From Streptomyces xinghaiensis S187 (GTDB lineage Bacteria > Actinomycetota > Actinomycetes > Streptomycetales > Streptomycetaceae): DNA of 64,000 nucleotides. Positions 1-8,621 of this stretch are shown here, in pieces (positions within the stretch are counted from its first letter, which is position 1; each line of letters begins with the position of its first letter). The DNA is taken from the NCBI RefSeq assembly GCF_000220705.2, contig NZ_CP023202.1, forward strand, positions 806,001-870,000, in the 5' to 3' direction. The notes beneath the pieces were generated by a model. It ran no database searches. It saw nothing but the letters and a program-made list of their open reading frames with translations, and was not told the DNA's origin. A program made the translations under genes and the position numbers.

Positions 1-16
1 GCACACCAGGGGGGAC

Positions 17-553
17 ATGTCCGCGAACACAGTCACACTGCTCGTTGGGGCGACCACGGCGCTCGTGGCATTGGCCGGCTACCTCCTGACGCAGGCAACC
101 GCAAGACGAGATCGAGAGACACACTTCTACGCCCGCGCACTGGAGGCAATAAAAGAGTTCGAGGAAATGCCCTACCGAATATCCCGCAGACCCTCCTCCG
201 ATGGAGCCACACGTTCAGCGGTCGGGGGACAGTTGAGCGACACATACGTCGAAGTGGAATTCTATCGAGCCTGGCTTCGGATTCACTCACCACTCGCAGG
301 CGAGGCCTACTCGATCCTCCTGACACGCTGCCATCGGGAACTGCGCGAGCACATCCGAAAGGCGTGGGAAAATCCGGCGCTTGAAACGGACAGCGAGGCT
401 CAACTGAACGGAGAATTCGACATCGACAATTCCGTGGAGTGGGAGCTCTTCATACTGGTAGCGGGGCGGGAATTGTCCCTTCGGGAACCACTGCGACGCA
501 TCGGCACACGCCAGGCGATCAGAAAATACAGGACGCAGTACCCCGATCGATGA
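17..553 (+). CDS. Small membrane-anchored protein of unknown function
   Basis: 178 residues. I do not recognise a named family. The start ATG follows a GGGGGG purine stretch 2 bases upstream. Residues about 6-27 are one hydrophobic segment followed by basic residues (TARRDR), so the protein is probably an N-in single-pass membrane protein with a cytoplasmic tail of about 150 residues. The tail is hydrophilic and helical-looking, with charged and aromatic residues but no catalytic motif. The AT content of codons (AATAAAAGAG, GAATTC, GAAAAT) is clearly higher than in neighbouring genes, which suggests recent acquisition. Nothing upstream is visible because the window begins 16 bases before the start, and 554-826 shows no supported gene. 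Streptomyces carries many single-TM orphans of this size, and function is not inferable. Confidence 0.7.
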   Translation: MSANTVTLLVGATTALVALAGYLLTQATARRDRETHFYARALEAIKEFEEMPYRISRRPSSDGATRSAVGGQLSDTYVEVEFYRAWLRIHSPLAGEAYSILLTRCHRELREHIRKAWENPALETDSEAQLNGEFDIDNSVEWELFILVAGRELSLREPLRRIGTRQAIRKYRTQYPDR

Positions 554-826
554 CTATCGCGCGACCGTGCTGCCGGTTCACCTTTCTGTTCATCAGCCCG
601 CAGCACTGGTATGCCTTGACCACGGTCCGCTCACCGAGCCCGGACAGCAGCAGCCCGCCGCGTAGTGGCTGGTGCGGGCTCGGGTCCGGTGACGGGCGCG
701 CAGGCGGCGCCGGTGCATGACGAGTCGGGTGCGGGCGGTACGGGCAGGGACGACCCGGCCATGGAGACAGACGGCCGGCGACCAACCTGGGGCCCTCGCG
801 GCGGTCCGCGCGGGGGTCCGAAGCGG

Positions 827-967
827 TCACGGCAGGCGCGTGGTCGTCCACGTCCTGATGCCGTAGAGGACCCGGGCGGTGCCGCCGTCCGGGATGAACT
901 GCGCCAGCTCGTGCGCCAGTTCGGAACCGATCCGCTGCCGCACCGCCGCCACGTCCTGCGCGCCCAC
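827..967 (-). CDS. Possible 46-residue small protein in frame behind the arsR stop
   Basis: A GTG at 965-967 opens a 46-codon frame ending at a TGA (827-829). It encodes a compact sequence with an amphipathic helix (residues about 4-24), then IPDGGTARVLYGIRTW and a TTTRLP tail. It lies in the same frame as arsR, separated from it only by the arsR TGA and six codons. It could be a translationally coupled small gene, a C-terminal extension reached by readthrough, or the tail of an ancestral longer ArsR-type protein cut by a stop. The other frames here are arginine/proline-rich nonsense, whereas this one has normal residue composition. No good ribosome binding site is visible. The family is unrecognised. 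Confidence 0.35.
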   Translation of the reverse strand: MGAQDVAAVRQRIGSELAHELAQFIPDGGTARVLYGIRTWTTTRLP

Positions 968-985
968 GGCCGGGGACCGACCCGG

Positions 986-1345
986 TCAGTCGTGCGGAGC
1001 CTGCCCGCTCACCCGGTGGTCCGCGTGACTGAGCGCTTCCACGACGAGGCGCCGCAGATGCCCGTCGCTGAGGCGGTAGTGGATGTGCCGCCCTTCCCTG
1101 CGGGTGTCCACGAGCCCGGCGAGCCGCAGCTTGGCCAGATGCTGGCTGACCGCCGTACGCGACGCGTCGCACTGCTCGGCGAGCGATCCGACGTCCGCCT
1201 CACCCTGCGCGAGCAGCCACAGCAGATGCAGGCGGGTGGCGTCCGAGAGCATCGCGAACACCCCTGTCGCCTCGGCGAGCCGCGCGGTGTCGGGAGCCCG
1301 CAGATGCGCACCGGCCGCAGGTGACATGGCTTGGCGCTCGGACAT
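986..1345 (-). CDS. ArsR/SmtB-family metal-sensing repressor
   Basis: 119 residues, normal length for the family. The winged helix-turn-helix runs about residues 25-92, with recognition helix SRTAVSQHLAKLR and wing REGRHIHYR. Helix alpha-5 carries D94, H96, H107 and H110. This D-x-H-x10-H-x2-H spacing is exactly the inter-subunit metal site of SmtB, CzrA and NmtR, so Zn, Ni or Co sensing is likely. The alpha-3 CxC arsenic/cadmium motif is absent. It is divergent from an MFS exporter, with a 34-bp dyad between them, the usual layout for a repressor released from DNA when the exported metal accumulates. Which metal is sensed cannot be read from the sequence, because NmtR-type sensors add N-terminal ligands that I cannot assign here. 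Confidence in family is high, in metal class moderate. Confidence 0.9.
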   Translation of the reverse strand: MSERQAMSPAAGAHLRAPDTARLAEATGVFAMLSDATRLHLLWLLAQGEADVGSLAEQCDASRTAVSQHLAKLRLAGLVDTRREGRHIHYRLSDGHLRRLVVEALSHADHRVSGQAPHD

Positions 1346-1384
1346 GAGGCCAGCCTAGAGCCATCGGCCGGGGAGAACACATTC

Positions 1385-1418
1385 AGCCATCATGTGCGCA
1401 GGTGCGCACATGATGGCT
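1385..1418. promoter_or_regulatory. 16-2-16 bp perfect dyad, ArsR operator
   Basis: The arms 1385-1400 (ending ATCATGTGCGCA) and 1403-1418 (TGCGCACATGAT...) are perfectly complementary over 16 bases with a GG spacer. SmtB/ArsR proteins classically bind 12-2-12 inverted repeats, so the geometry fits. The site lies 40 bases from the arsR start and 49 bases from the preferred exporter start, where it can control both genes. Confidence 0.85.
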
Positions 1419-1466
1419 ATACTCCCGGCACCGCCGTGCCCGCCGACCGCCCGGGGAGCCGCCCCC

Positions 1467-2798
1467 ATGCTCGCCGTCCTCCGCGACCGCACCTACCGCC
1501 GTCTCTTCACCGCCCAGGTCGTCGCTCTGACCGGCACCGGGCTGGCCACCGTCGCACTCGCTCTGCTGGCCTACGACCTCGCCGGGGCCGAGGCCGGCTC
1601 CGTACTCGGCACCGCGCTCGCCCTCAAGATGACGGCGTACGTGGCGATCGCCCCGGCCGCCGGCGCGCTGGCCGGCCGGCTGCCGCGCCGGGCGCTCATG
1701 GTGTCCGCGGACCTCGTCCGTGCCGGGGTGGCGCTGTTCCTGCCGTTCGTCGACCAGGTGTGGCAGGTGTACGCCCTGGTCTTCCTTCTCCAGTCCGCCT
1801 CGGCCGTGTTCACGCCGGTGTTCCAGGCCGTCATCCCCGACGTGCTGCCCGAGGAGCGCGACTACACCCGGGCCCTGTCCCTGTCGCGGCTCGCGTACGA
1901 CCTGGAAAGCCTGTTCTCCCCCGCGCTGGCGGCCGCGCTGCTGTCGGTGATCACGTACAACTGGCTCTTCACCGGCACCGTGCTGGGTTTCCTCGCCTCG
2001 GCCGCTCTGGTGGTCTCCGCGGCCCTGCCCGGACCGGCCGCCCGCCCGGCGCCGGGACGCACGGGCGGCGCCTTCTCCCGGGCGACCGCGGGCACCCGCC
2101 TCTTCCTCGCCGTCCCGCGGCTGCGGGCGCTGCTCGCCCTGAACCTGGCGGTCGCGGCGGCCGGCGCGATGGTAACGGTCAACTCCATCGTCTACGTCCG
2201 TGCCCATCTGGGACTGCCGGAGGCTGCCGTGGCGGTCGCGCTGGGCGCGTACGGTGCCGGGTCGATGACCGTGGCCCTGGTCCTGCCCCGGGTTCTCGAC
2301 AGGCTGCCGGACCGGTCCGTGATGCTGCCGGGCGCGCTGACGCTCGCCGTCGTCTTCGCCGGGCTCGGGGCCGTCACCACCGCCCAGAGCGGAAGCTGGC
2401 GCCCGCCCGCGCTGCTCGCCGTGTGGGCGGCGTTCGGCGCGGCCTGCTCGATGGTGCTCACTCCGGCAGGGCGGCTCATCCGCCGTTCGGCACCGCCGGA
2501 GGAGCGTACGGCGGCGTTCGCCGCGCAGTTCTCCCTCTCTCACGGCTGCTGGCTGGTGACGTATCCGCTGGCCGGATGGCTGGGGGCGGCGGCCGGGCTC
2601 GCGTGGGCGGTCGCGGCTCTGGGCGGGATCACGCTGGCCTCCTCCCTGCTGGCGGTGCGGCTCTGGTCGTCGCGCCCCGCGCACGTCCACACCGGCCTGC
2701 CCGCCGGGCACCCCCACCTGGTGGGTGCCCGGCGGGTGCGGGCGGGCCGGCGGCACCGCCACGGCGGCCTCGACGACGGCCTGCACAGCCGCCTGTAG
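1467..2798 (+). CDS. MFS exporter controlled by ArsR
   Basis: 443 residues with about 12 hydrophobic segments. It begins MLAVLRDRTYRRLFTAQV, the usual N-terminus of this MFS group. The frame is open from 1392, but ATG 1467 is preferred: it has GGGGAG 8 bases upstream and leaves the ArsR dyad outside the gene. Substrate-site motif A is degenerate, as in many streptomycete ArsR-linked MFS proteins. The C-terminal tail is His-rich (VHTGLPAGHPHL, then GRRHRHGG), which could bind metal in the cytoplasm. Divergence from a sensor with an intact metal site makes metal or metal-chelate export the best guess (inference). It converges on the next MFS gene with a 41-bp gap. Confidence 0.85.
   Translation: MLAVLRDRTYRRLFTAQVVALTGTGLATVALALLAYDLAGAEAGSVLGTALALKMTAYVAIAPAAGALAGRLPRRALMVSADLVRAGVALFLPFVDQVWQVYALVFLLQSASAVFTPVFQAVIPDVLPEERDYTRALSLSRLAYDLESLFSPALAAALLSVITYNWLFTGTVLGFLASAALVVSAALPGPAARPAPGRTGGAFSRATAGTRLFLAVPRLRALLALNLAVAAAGAMVTVNSIVYVRAHLGLPEAAVAVALGAYGAGSMTVALVLPRVLDRLPDRSVMLPGALTLAVVFAGLGAVTTAQSGSWRPPALLAVWAAFGAACSMVLTPAGRLIRRSAPPEERTAAFAAQFSLSHGCWLVTYPLAGWLGAAAGLAWAVAALGGITLASSLLAVRLWSSRPAHVHTGLPAGHPHLVGARRVRAGRRHRHGGLDDGLHSRL
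2701..2735. terminator. Hairpin in the 3' end of the MFS gene
   Basis: CCGCCGGGCACCC (2701-2713) pairs perfectly with GGGTGCCCGGCGG (2723-2735) around a 9-base loop. There is no T-run. It lies inside the coding sequence near the convergent junction with the next gene and may act as a GC-rich terminator, or simply reflect the HPH-rich tail codons. Confidence 0.4.
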
Positions 2799-2839
2799 GA
2801 TCCGGCGCGACTCCGGCGGTCCGGCGGCGAACCCGGCGG

Positions 2840-4099
2840 TCACGCGACCCCCGTGGCCACGGGCTGCGGGGCCCCGAGATGCCCCGCCCGGTGCAGCCTC
2901 ACGACCAGCCCCGCACACAGGAACCCGGTCGCCGCCAGCACCGCCCAGGGCAGCCACCCCGCTCCCGCGTCGAAGAGCGCCCCCACGGCCAGGTTGCCCA
3001 CGGAGATCGCGATGCCCGAGGCGGTGTTGTAGGCGCCGTAGTACGTCGCGACGAGCCGCTCCCCGGACAGCCGGACGACGGTGTCCATCTCGAAGGGGTA
3101 GAGCAGCGCCCCGCCCCAGGCCAGCAGGGCCGCGCAGGCGGTGAGGGAGAGGATGCCCGTCGCACGGCCGAGGCTGCCCGGGGGCACGCCCGGCATCAGC
3201 GGCACGAAGGCCGCGCCCATCACCGCCAGGCCGCACGCGACGGCCCGCGGTCCGGAGAGGTGCCGCCTCGCCCACGCGGTCAGCCTGAGCTGCCCGGACA
3301 GCGCGGCCAGGGCGGAGACGGCGAAGACCGCCCCCGTGACGAGTCCGGCTCGGTCGCCGAAGAGTTCGCGGGCCCGGAGCGGGAGGGCCAGGTAGACCTG
3401 GAAGGCGAGGACGTAGGAGCCGGTCATCGCGGCGGCGAAGAGGAGGAAGGGACGGTTGGCGGCGACGGCGCGCCAGTCGGAGGCGACGGCCCGCCAGGCC
3501 GGCTCGGCGCCGCGGTCACGGGGCGGGCGGGCCGGAAGCGCACGCCACTGCAGGAGGGCCAGGATCCCGAAGACGAGGGCGGCGACCGCGCAGACCCCGC
3601 GGAAGTCCCAGGCCAGCAGGGCAAGTCCGGCGAGCGGGCCGATGAGGATGCCGGCCTGGTAGAAGACGTTGAAGGCGGCGAACGCCTCCACCCGGCGCTC
3701 CTCGCCCGCCGCCTCGGCGAGGTAGGCGCGCACGGCCGGGTTGAAGAGCGCGCCCGCCAGGCCGGTCGCCGCCGAGGCCGCGACGAGGGCGGGCAGCGAG
3801 TCCACCAGCCCCAGCAGGGCGAAGGCCACCGTCCGCAGCGCGCACCCGGCCAGGATCAGCGGTTTGCAGCCGTAGCGGTCGGCGAGGGTGCCGCCGATGA
3901 GGAACATGCCCTGCTGGGAGAGGTTGCGCACGCCCAGGACCAGGCCGACCGTCCACGCCGCGAGGCCGAGGCCGTGGGAGAGGTGGTCGGCGAGGTACGG
4001 CATCAGCATGTAGAAGCCGAGGTTGATACCGAACTGATTGACCATCAACAGCCGTACGGGCGCGTCGAAGGAAGCCACCTGGGCCCGCAGGCGCCTCAT
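2840..4099 (-). CDS. MFS exporter, third gene of LpqS-CysK2-MFS operon
   Basis: 419 residues and 12 predicted membrane segments of the drug/metabolite DHA1 type. Residues about 25-60 (GINLGFYMLMPYLADHL) match the first helix of that group, and the loop-2 motif appears as GGTLADRYG. The start ATG overlaps the stop of the PLP enzyme gene (ATGA, 4096-4099), showing tight translational coupling. The position after a CysK2-like gene matches Rv0849 behind cysK2 in M. tuberculosis, a gene of the copper-responsive RicR regulon. The product probably exports either the PLP enzyme's product or a metal complex. The substrate is unknown. Confidence 0.85.
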   Translation of the reverse strand: MRRLRAQVASFDAPVRLLMVNQFGINLGFYMLMPYLADHLSHGLGLAAWTVGLVLGVRNLSQQGMFLIGGTLADRYGCKPLILAGCALRTVAFALLGLVDSLPALVAASAATGLAGALFNPAVRAYLAEAAGEERRVEAFAAFNVFYQAGILIGPLAGLALLAWDFRGVCAVAALVFGILALLQWRALPARPPRDRGAEPAWRAVASDWRAVAANRPFLLFAAAMTGSYVLAFQVYLALPLRARELFGDRAGLVTGAVFAVSALAALSGQLRLTAWARRHLSGPRAVACGLAVMGAAFVPLMPGVPPGSLGRATGILSLTACAALLAWGGALLYPFEMDTVVRLSGERLVATYYGAYNTASGIAISVGNLAVGALFDAGAGWLPWAVLAATGFLCAGLVVRLHRAGHLGAPQPVATGVA

Positions 4100-5238
4100 C
4101 GGACGTCCGCCTTCGCGAGGTCGCGGCCGCGGTCACGGCCCAGTGGGTCGCGGACGCGGCGGCAACGGGTCCAGCCGGTCACCAGGCGCTCGCCGGGGTC
4201 GGCGATCTCGTCGGGCTCCTCCGGCCGCTCCCGGCCGAGGATGCCGTGCTCCTCGCACCAGGCGTCGTTGTAGACGGTCTCCAGGTAGCGGTGCGGGCCG
4301 TCGGGAAAGATCGCGGCGATCCGGGTGCCGGGCGGGAAGGTGCGGGCCGCCCAGCCGGCGACCAGGGCGACCGCGCCCACGCTCCAGCCGCCGGAGGCGT
4401 AGTGGCGCCGGGCCAGTTGGCGGCAGGCCCAGACGGCTTCCGCCGGGGCGACCCAGTGGACCTCGTCGAAGGCCGGGTAGTCGACGTTGGAGGGATGGAT
4501 GCTGGAGCCCAGACCGCGCATCAGGCGTGGCCCGGCCGGCTGGCCGAAGATCGCGGAGCCCACCGAGTCGACTCCGATCAGCCCGAGGCCGGGAACGTAC
4601 TCGCGCAGCACCCGGGCGGTGCCGGCCGAGTGCCCGCCGGTGCCGACCGCCGACACCAGGACGTCCACCCGGCCGAGTTGGGCGATCAGCTCGGCGGCCA
4701 GCGGGCGGTAGGCGGCCGCGTTGTCGGGATTGTGGTACTGGTCCGGGCAGTACCCGTCCGGGGTACGGGCGAGGAGCTCGGCGACGCGCTCGCGCCGGGC
4801 CTCCTGCCAGCCGCCCTCGGGGTGCGGCGCGGCGACCTGCTCGACGTGCGCGCCGAGGGCGGTGAGCAGGCGGGCCACGGCCGGTTCCATACCGCTGTCC
4901 GAGACGACGGTGACGGGGTGGCCGTAGGTCAGCCCGGCCAGCGCCAGCCCCAGGCCGAGCGTGCCGCTGGAGGACTCGACGATCGGCGCGCCCGGGGCGA
5001 GTTCGCCCCGCCTGCGGGCCTCGCGGACCATGTGGAGGCCGGGGCGGTCCTTGATGCCGCCGGGGTTGGCACCCTCCAGCTTCGCGTGGAAGCCGCGCCC
5101 GGGCGGGGCGAAGGGCTCATCGACCCACAGGACCGGCGTGCCGCCGACCAGGTGGGCGGGGTGACGGACAATCCGGGGCGCGGGGGCGAGCGCCCCGGGT
5201 GAGAGCAGGGAGAAGGGTTCGAGCAGGGAGAGATCCAT
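4096..5238 (-). CDS. cysK2: CysK2-like PLP enzyme (S-sulfocysteine/cysteine synthase family)
   Basis: 380 residues, fold-type II PLP enzyme. The PLP lysine is K63 in EGANPGGIKDRPG. The substrate loop is SSSGTLGLGLA (about 89-99) and the phosphate-binding glycine loop is GTGGHSAG (about 199-206). It is longer than standard CysK/CysM (about 310) and has the C-terminal extension of mycobacterial CysK2 (YNDAWCEEHGILG near residue 325, then WTRC). CysK2 makes S-sulfocysteine from O-phosphoserine and thiosulfate. Whether that substrate preference holds here is inference. The start ATG has GAAGGAG 10 bases upstream. It is the middle gene of a three-gene operon, 149 bp after the His-rich gene and overlapping the exporter. 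Confidence 0.8.
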   Translation of the reverse strand: MDLSLLEPFSLLSPGALAPAPRIVRHPAHLVGGTPVLWVDEPFAPPGRGFHAKLEGANPGGIKDRPGLHMVREARRRGELAPGAPIVESSSGTLGLGLALAGLTYGHPVTVVSDSGMEPAVARLLTALGAHVEQVAAPHPEGGWQEARRERVAELLARTPDGYCPDQYHNPDNAAAYRPLAAELIAQLGRVDVLVSAVGTGGHSAGTARVLREYVPGLGLIGVDSVGSAIFGQPAGPRLMRGLGSSIHPSNVDYPAFDEVHWVAPAEAVWACRQLARRHYASGGWSVGAVALVAGWAARTFPPGTRIAAIFPDGPHRYLETVYNDAWCEEHGILGRERPEEPDEIADPGERLVTGWTRCRRVRDPLGRDRGRDLAKADVR

Positions 5239-5387
5239 GGCGCGTACGGCTCCTTCGCGCCCCGGCGCTCATGAGGCGGGGGGCGGCGTTGGCGTTGGCG
5301 TTCGGGCTGCAGTGGCGCGGGCACGCCTGACCACGGCCCGCCACCGTCCTGGGCGGAGCGCGGGGTGAACAGGCGTGTGGGCTGCGG

Positions 5388-5855
5388 CTACTGACGCCAA
5401 ACGCAGTGGAGCGCGAGAGCGGACCGGCCATCCGGGGCGCGGGGACCGCCCCGCGATCCTTCGAGGGCCGAGCCGCTGAAGGGGGCCTGCTGAGCATCCG
5501 CGGCCGGGAGCCAGGACGGGTACGGGGACATCCCGGACACGTCGGGGCTCCACGCGGTCACGGCATGGGGTGGGGCGACAGCGCGCGGACGGTCGACCGC
5601 ATGGTCGACGTGACCGTCCGCGTGGTCCTGGTCCTGGTCGTGGTCGGACCCGTGGTCGTGGTGAGACCCGTGGTCGTGCTCGTGGTCCTGCCCGTCCCCG
5701 TGCTCGGGCTCGGGGGGAGTGCCGGAACCCCAGGCAGTGAGGTGGGCACAGGACGATGCGCCGACCTGGCCGCGCGACCCGGTGAAGCCCGGTCCGTGGA
5801 CATGTCCCGCAAGATGGGCCGCGATCAGCACGACCAGGCCGAGCAGCAGGCCCAT
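5388..5855 (-). CDS. His-rich membrane-anchored LpqS-like protein
   Basis: 155 residues from ATG 5855; an upstream GTG at 5870 is the alternative and no start has a strong ribosome site. Residues 1-16 (MGLLLGLVVLIAAHLA) form a membrane anchor or signal. This is followed by HVHG, one Cys near residue 36, then a His/Asp run of about 35 residues built from HDHEHDHG-like units (about 51-88), and a conserved-looking C-terminus ALHCVWRQ. The layout resembles mycobacterial LpqS: an N-terminal hydrophobic stretch, a His segment and a Cys three or so residues from a basic end. LpqS is also the first gene before cysK2. A role in extracytoplasmic metal, probably copper, binding is inferred. Confidence 0.65.
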   Translation of the reverse strand: MGLLLGLVVLIAAHLAGHVHGPGFTGSRGQVGASSCAHLTAWGSGTPPEPEHGDGQDHEHDHGSHHDHGSDHDQDQDHADGHVDHAVDRPRAVAPPHAVTAWSPDVSGMSPYPSWLPAADAQQAPFSGSALEGSRGGPRAPDGRSALALHCVWRQ

Positions 5856-5949
5856 CCGGCCCACTTGCACGGCGGCCGGTGGGCCGATACGCAGTCCGAT
5901 CACACACAGAAGGTATTCGACCGGGTGCGCTTCGTTACGGACGCGGTCT

Positions 5950-5966
5950 TTGGGGTGTCGCCCCAA
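5950..5966. promoter_or_regulatory. Candidate metal-regulator dyad upstream of the LpqS-like operon
   Basis: TTGGGG (5950-5955), TGTCG, CCCCAA (5961-5966), about 95 bases upstream of the preferred start of the His-rich gene. G/C-rich dyads of this style are used by CsoR/RicR repressors, but the match is short and no CsoR gene is in the window. Confidence 0.3.
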
Positions 5967-6019
5967 CAGGACTCCCGACAGTGGGCGCCGCAAGGCCGCC
6001 TTCGCCACCGGGCCCCACT

Positions 6020-6088
6020 GCCGCGCACCAGGTGTGGCAGCTGGACTTCTTCGAGTGCCGAACGAGCGGCGGCACTTGGCGGCCTTGG
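6020..6088 (+). pseudogene. Integrase-core transposase fragment
   Basis: The + strand reads HQVWQLDFFECRTSGGTWR, which matches the first catalytic block of rve-type (IS3/IS481-like) integrases, where W-x-x-D begins the DDE triad. The frame is lost immediately on both sides, and no other catalytic block or terminal repeat was found. It sits just upstream of the His-rich operon. The rest of 5967-6473 holds nothing codable apart from the 7-bp repeat. Confidence 0.6.
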
Positions 6089-6186
6089 CCACGTCGTCCA
6101 TCGCGTCCTCGACCGGCGAGGTCACGAACTGCACACCGGACGTCGAAATGTCCTACCCACGCATGCCCATCCCCGCCGGACAGGCT

Positions 6187-6221
6187 CGCCTGCCGCCTGC
6201 CGCCTGCCGCCTGCCGCCTCC
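6187..6221. repeat. 7-bp tandem repeat (CGCCTGC)4+
   Basis: Four exact copies of CGCCTGC at 6187-6214 followed by a one-mismatch copy (CGCCTCC). Non-coding slippage repeat in an IS-scarred gap. Confidence 0.9.
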
Positions 6222-6473
6222 CGCACGGCGCGAGTAGCCGGATGCCGCGGGATCCGCTCCGCAGGTCTGCGCCCGGCGCTCATCGCCGACCGCGCCGGCT
6301 CGTGAGCCGACCGCCGAGCACACGCTCCGGCCAGCCGGCAGGGCCCCGCGGACTGTGAACGGCATCGCGATCCGCCTGCGCGGCACCGGCGCGGACACCG
6401 CGACGCGGGAAGCCCTGACCACCCTCATACGCCTCGGCCTCCCCGAGGAGCTGGTCCACCGGCGCCCCGGGTG

Positions 6474-7334
<861 letters not shown>

Positions 7335-7393
7335 GACCGAATCCTTCGCGTGTTGAGGGAGGGGCCGGGCGGCTTCCCGGCCCCCACCGTACG

Positions 7394-7408
7394 CTAACTA
7401 ATAGTTAG
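7394..7408. promoter_or_regulatory. Palindrome between qorB-like gene and HxlR regulator
   Basis: CTAACT-AAT-AGTTAG, perfect 6-bp arms around 3 bases, in the only AT-rich patch of the divergent spacer. The position, 60 bases from one start and 67 from the other, and the form suit a DUF24/HxlR dimer site. Confidence 0.65.
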
Positions 7409-7474
7409 TGCAAACTTTTACGCCGCACTGTGTTCGAGGTAACGTGGAGGAGAGTGCGGGAGAAGGAGGTATGC

Positions 7475-7879
7475 ATGAACGAGCCGTCCACCGAGGACGA
7501 GCGCCAGGCGGCCGCGCTGGAGTTCGACGTCTTCGCCAAGCACTGCCCCTCCCGTCAGGTCCTGGACCACCTCACGGGCCGCTGGGGCGTCCTGGTCCTC
7601 GCCGGTCTGCGCAAGGGGCCCGCGCGCTTCAACGCCCTGCGTCGGCGCATCGACGGAGTCAGCGAGAAGATGCTCGCCCAGACACTCCAGGCCCTGGAGC
7701 GCGACGGCTTCGTCAGCCGCGAGGTCCTCACCGCGATGCCCCCGAGCGTCAACTACTCCCTCACGCCCCTGGGGGAAACCACCGCTGACCACCTCATGGC
7801 CTTCATCGGCCACATCGAGGCCAACATGCCCGCGGTTCTCGCATCCCAGGAATCGCACACCGCCACAGCCCGGGCGTGA
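7475..7879 (+). CDS. HxlR (DUF24)-family regulator
   Basis: 134 residues from ATG 7475, preceded by AGAAGGAGG 7 bases upstream. The frame is open from 7430 but this start is decisive. The HxlR winged helix is plain: CPSRQVLDHLTGRWGVLVL (residues about 24-42), RFNALRRRIDGVSEKMLAQTL, and wing VNYSLTPLG. A single Cys at the start of the domain (KHCPSRQ) occupies the position of the redox cysteine of YodB/QorR, which is oxidised or alkylated by quinones. This suggests thiol-based derepression of the divergent reductase gene and of itself. Confidence 0.9.
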   Translation: MNEPSTEDERQAAALEFDVFAKHCPSRQVLDHLTGRWGVLVLAGLRKGPARFNALRRRIDGVSEKMLAQTLQALERDGFVSREVLTAMPPSVNYSLTPLGETTADHLMAFIGHIEANMPAVLASQESHTATARA

Positions 7880-8621
7880 CGTCCCGGCGTGCGGCCGGGT
7901 CCGCCCGCTGTTCGACCGCCCATGCGGGCGAGGCGGAGCTGTCCCGGGACCGGGCCCTGCGGAAGCGGTGGCAGCCCGCGGCCGCGAGGAGCGGCTGCAG
8001 CCGGCGGCGTCATGGCACGGTGACGACATGTCCCGTGCTTGCCCGGACGGTCCGACGCCCGGGCCCGCACGGGACGGGAGCGTCAGCGCTTCATGAGGGC
8101 GAAGACTCCCCAGCCGAGAGTTCCCGGCTGTCCGCCGCCGGCGCCTGCTGTGTCCGGTGGCAGCCGCGGACGGTTTCGCCGGGCGGGGCACGGCCGGAAG
8201 CCGGACTTTCAGCGGGTGATGAGAGCGGCTCCGGCTCCCCTGGCTCGGTCCCGCTCCTGAGCTGAACTCGGCGAGCAAGGCGCACTTGATCAGGCGGTTC
8301 AGCGGCGATCGGCTCTGCCGGGGATCGTCCGTGATCAACACCCCGCTCGGGCCGAGCTGTTCGGCGACGTCGTCGCGAACCCCGTCCCGAGCCGCGTCGG
8401 CGTCCCATCGGGCGCCCCTTGACCAGGCGCTGCTGACCTGCCGGGTTCGCGGCGGCCGACCCGTTCGGGCAACCGCTCCGCCCGCAACTCCGCACGCCTG
8501 GTCGACGGTCCGGGCAACAAGGCAGGCAGCCATAGCTGGACTTGGTGCACGGGCCAAGCACATACTCGATGGCGATGCCTTCTCAAGATCAACTCCCTGA
8601 CCTGCCTGGAAATGGCCTGCC
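7880..8621. other. Gene-free stretch with decayed coding remnants
   Basis: No intact gene. On the minus strand a frame ending at TGA 8083-8085 finishes GTLGWGVFALMKR, which looks like the C-terminus of a SAM-dependent methyltransferase but has no recognisable upstream part. Further along is an IS701-like fragment (separate entry). The remaining open frames are Arg/Pro/Ala-rich antisense noise. Confidence 0.5.
8318..8445 (-). pseudogene. IS701-family transposase fragment
   Basis: The minus strand reads RWDADAARDGVRDDVAEQL then GPSGVLITDDP. This corresponds to the IS701 block whose typical form is WDADAVRDDLRxYVVEHLG...GGVLIVDDTGF, containing the first catalytic Asp. The motif breaks off after TDD, so only about 40 codons survive. 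Confidence 0.6.

Noticed and set aside
1331..4273. 980-codon + strand frame over two MFS genes
   Set aside because: Overlaps the MFS gene in another frame and runs antisense to the second MFS. The composition is Arg/Pro/Gly noise, while both MFS frames have clear helices.
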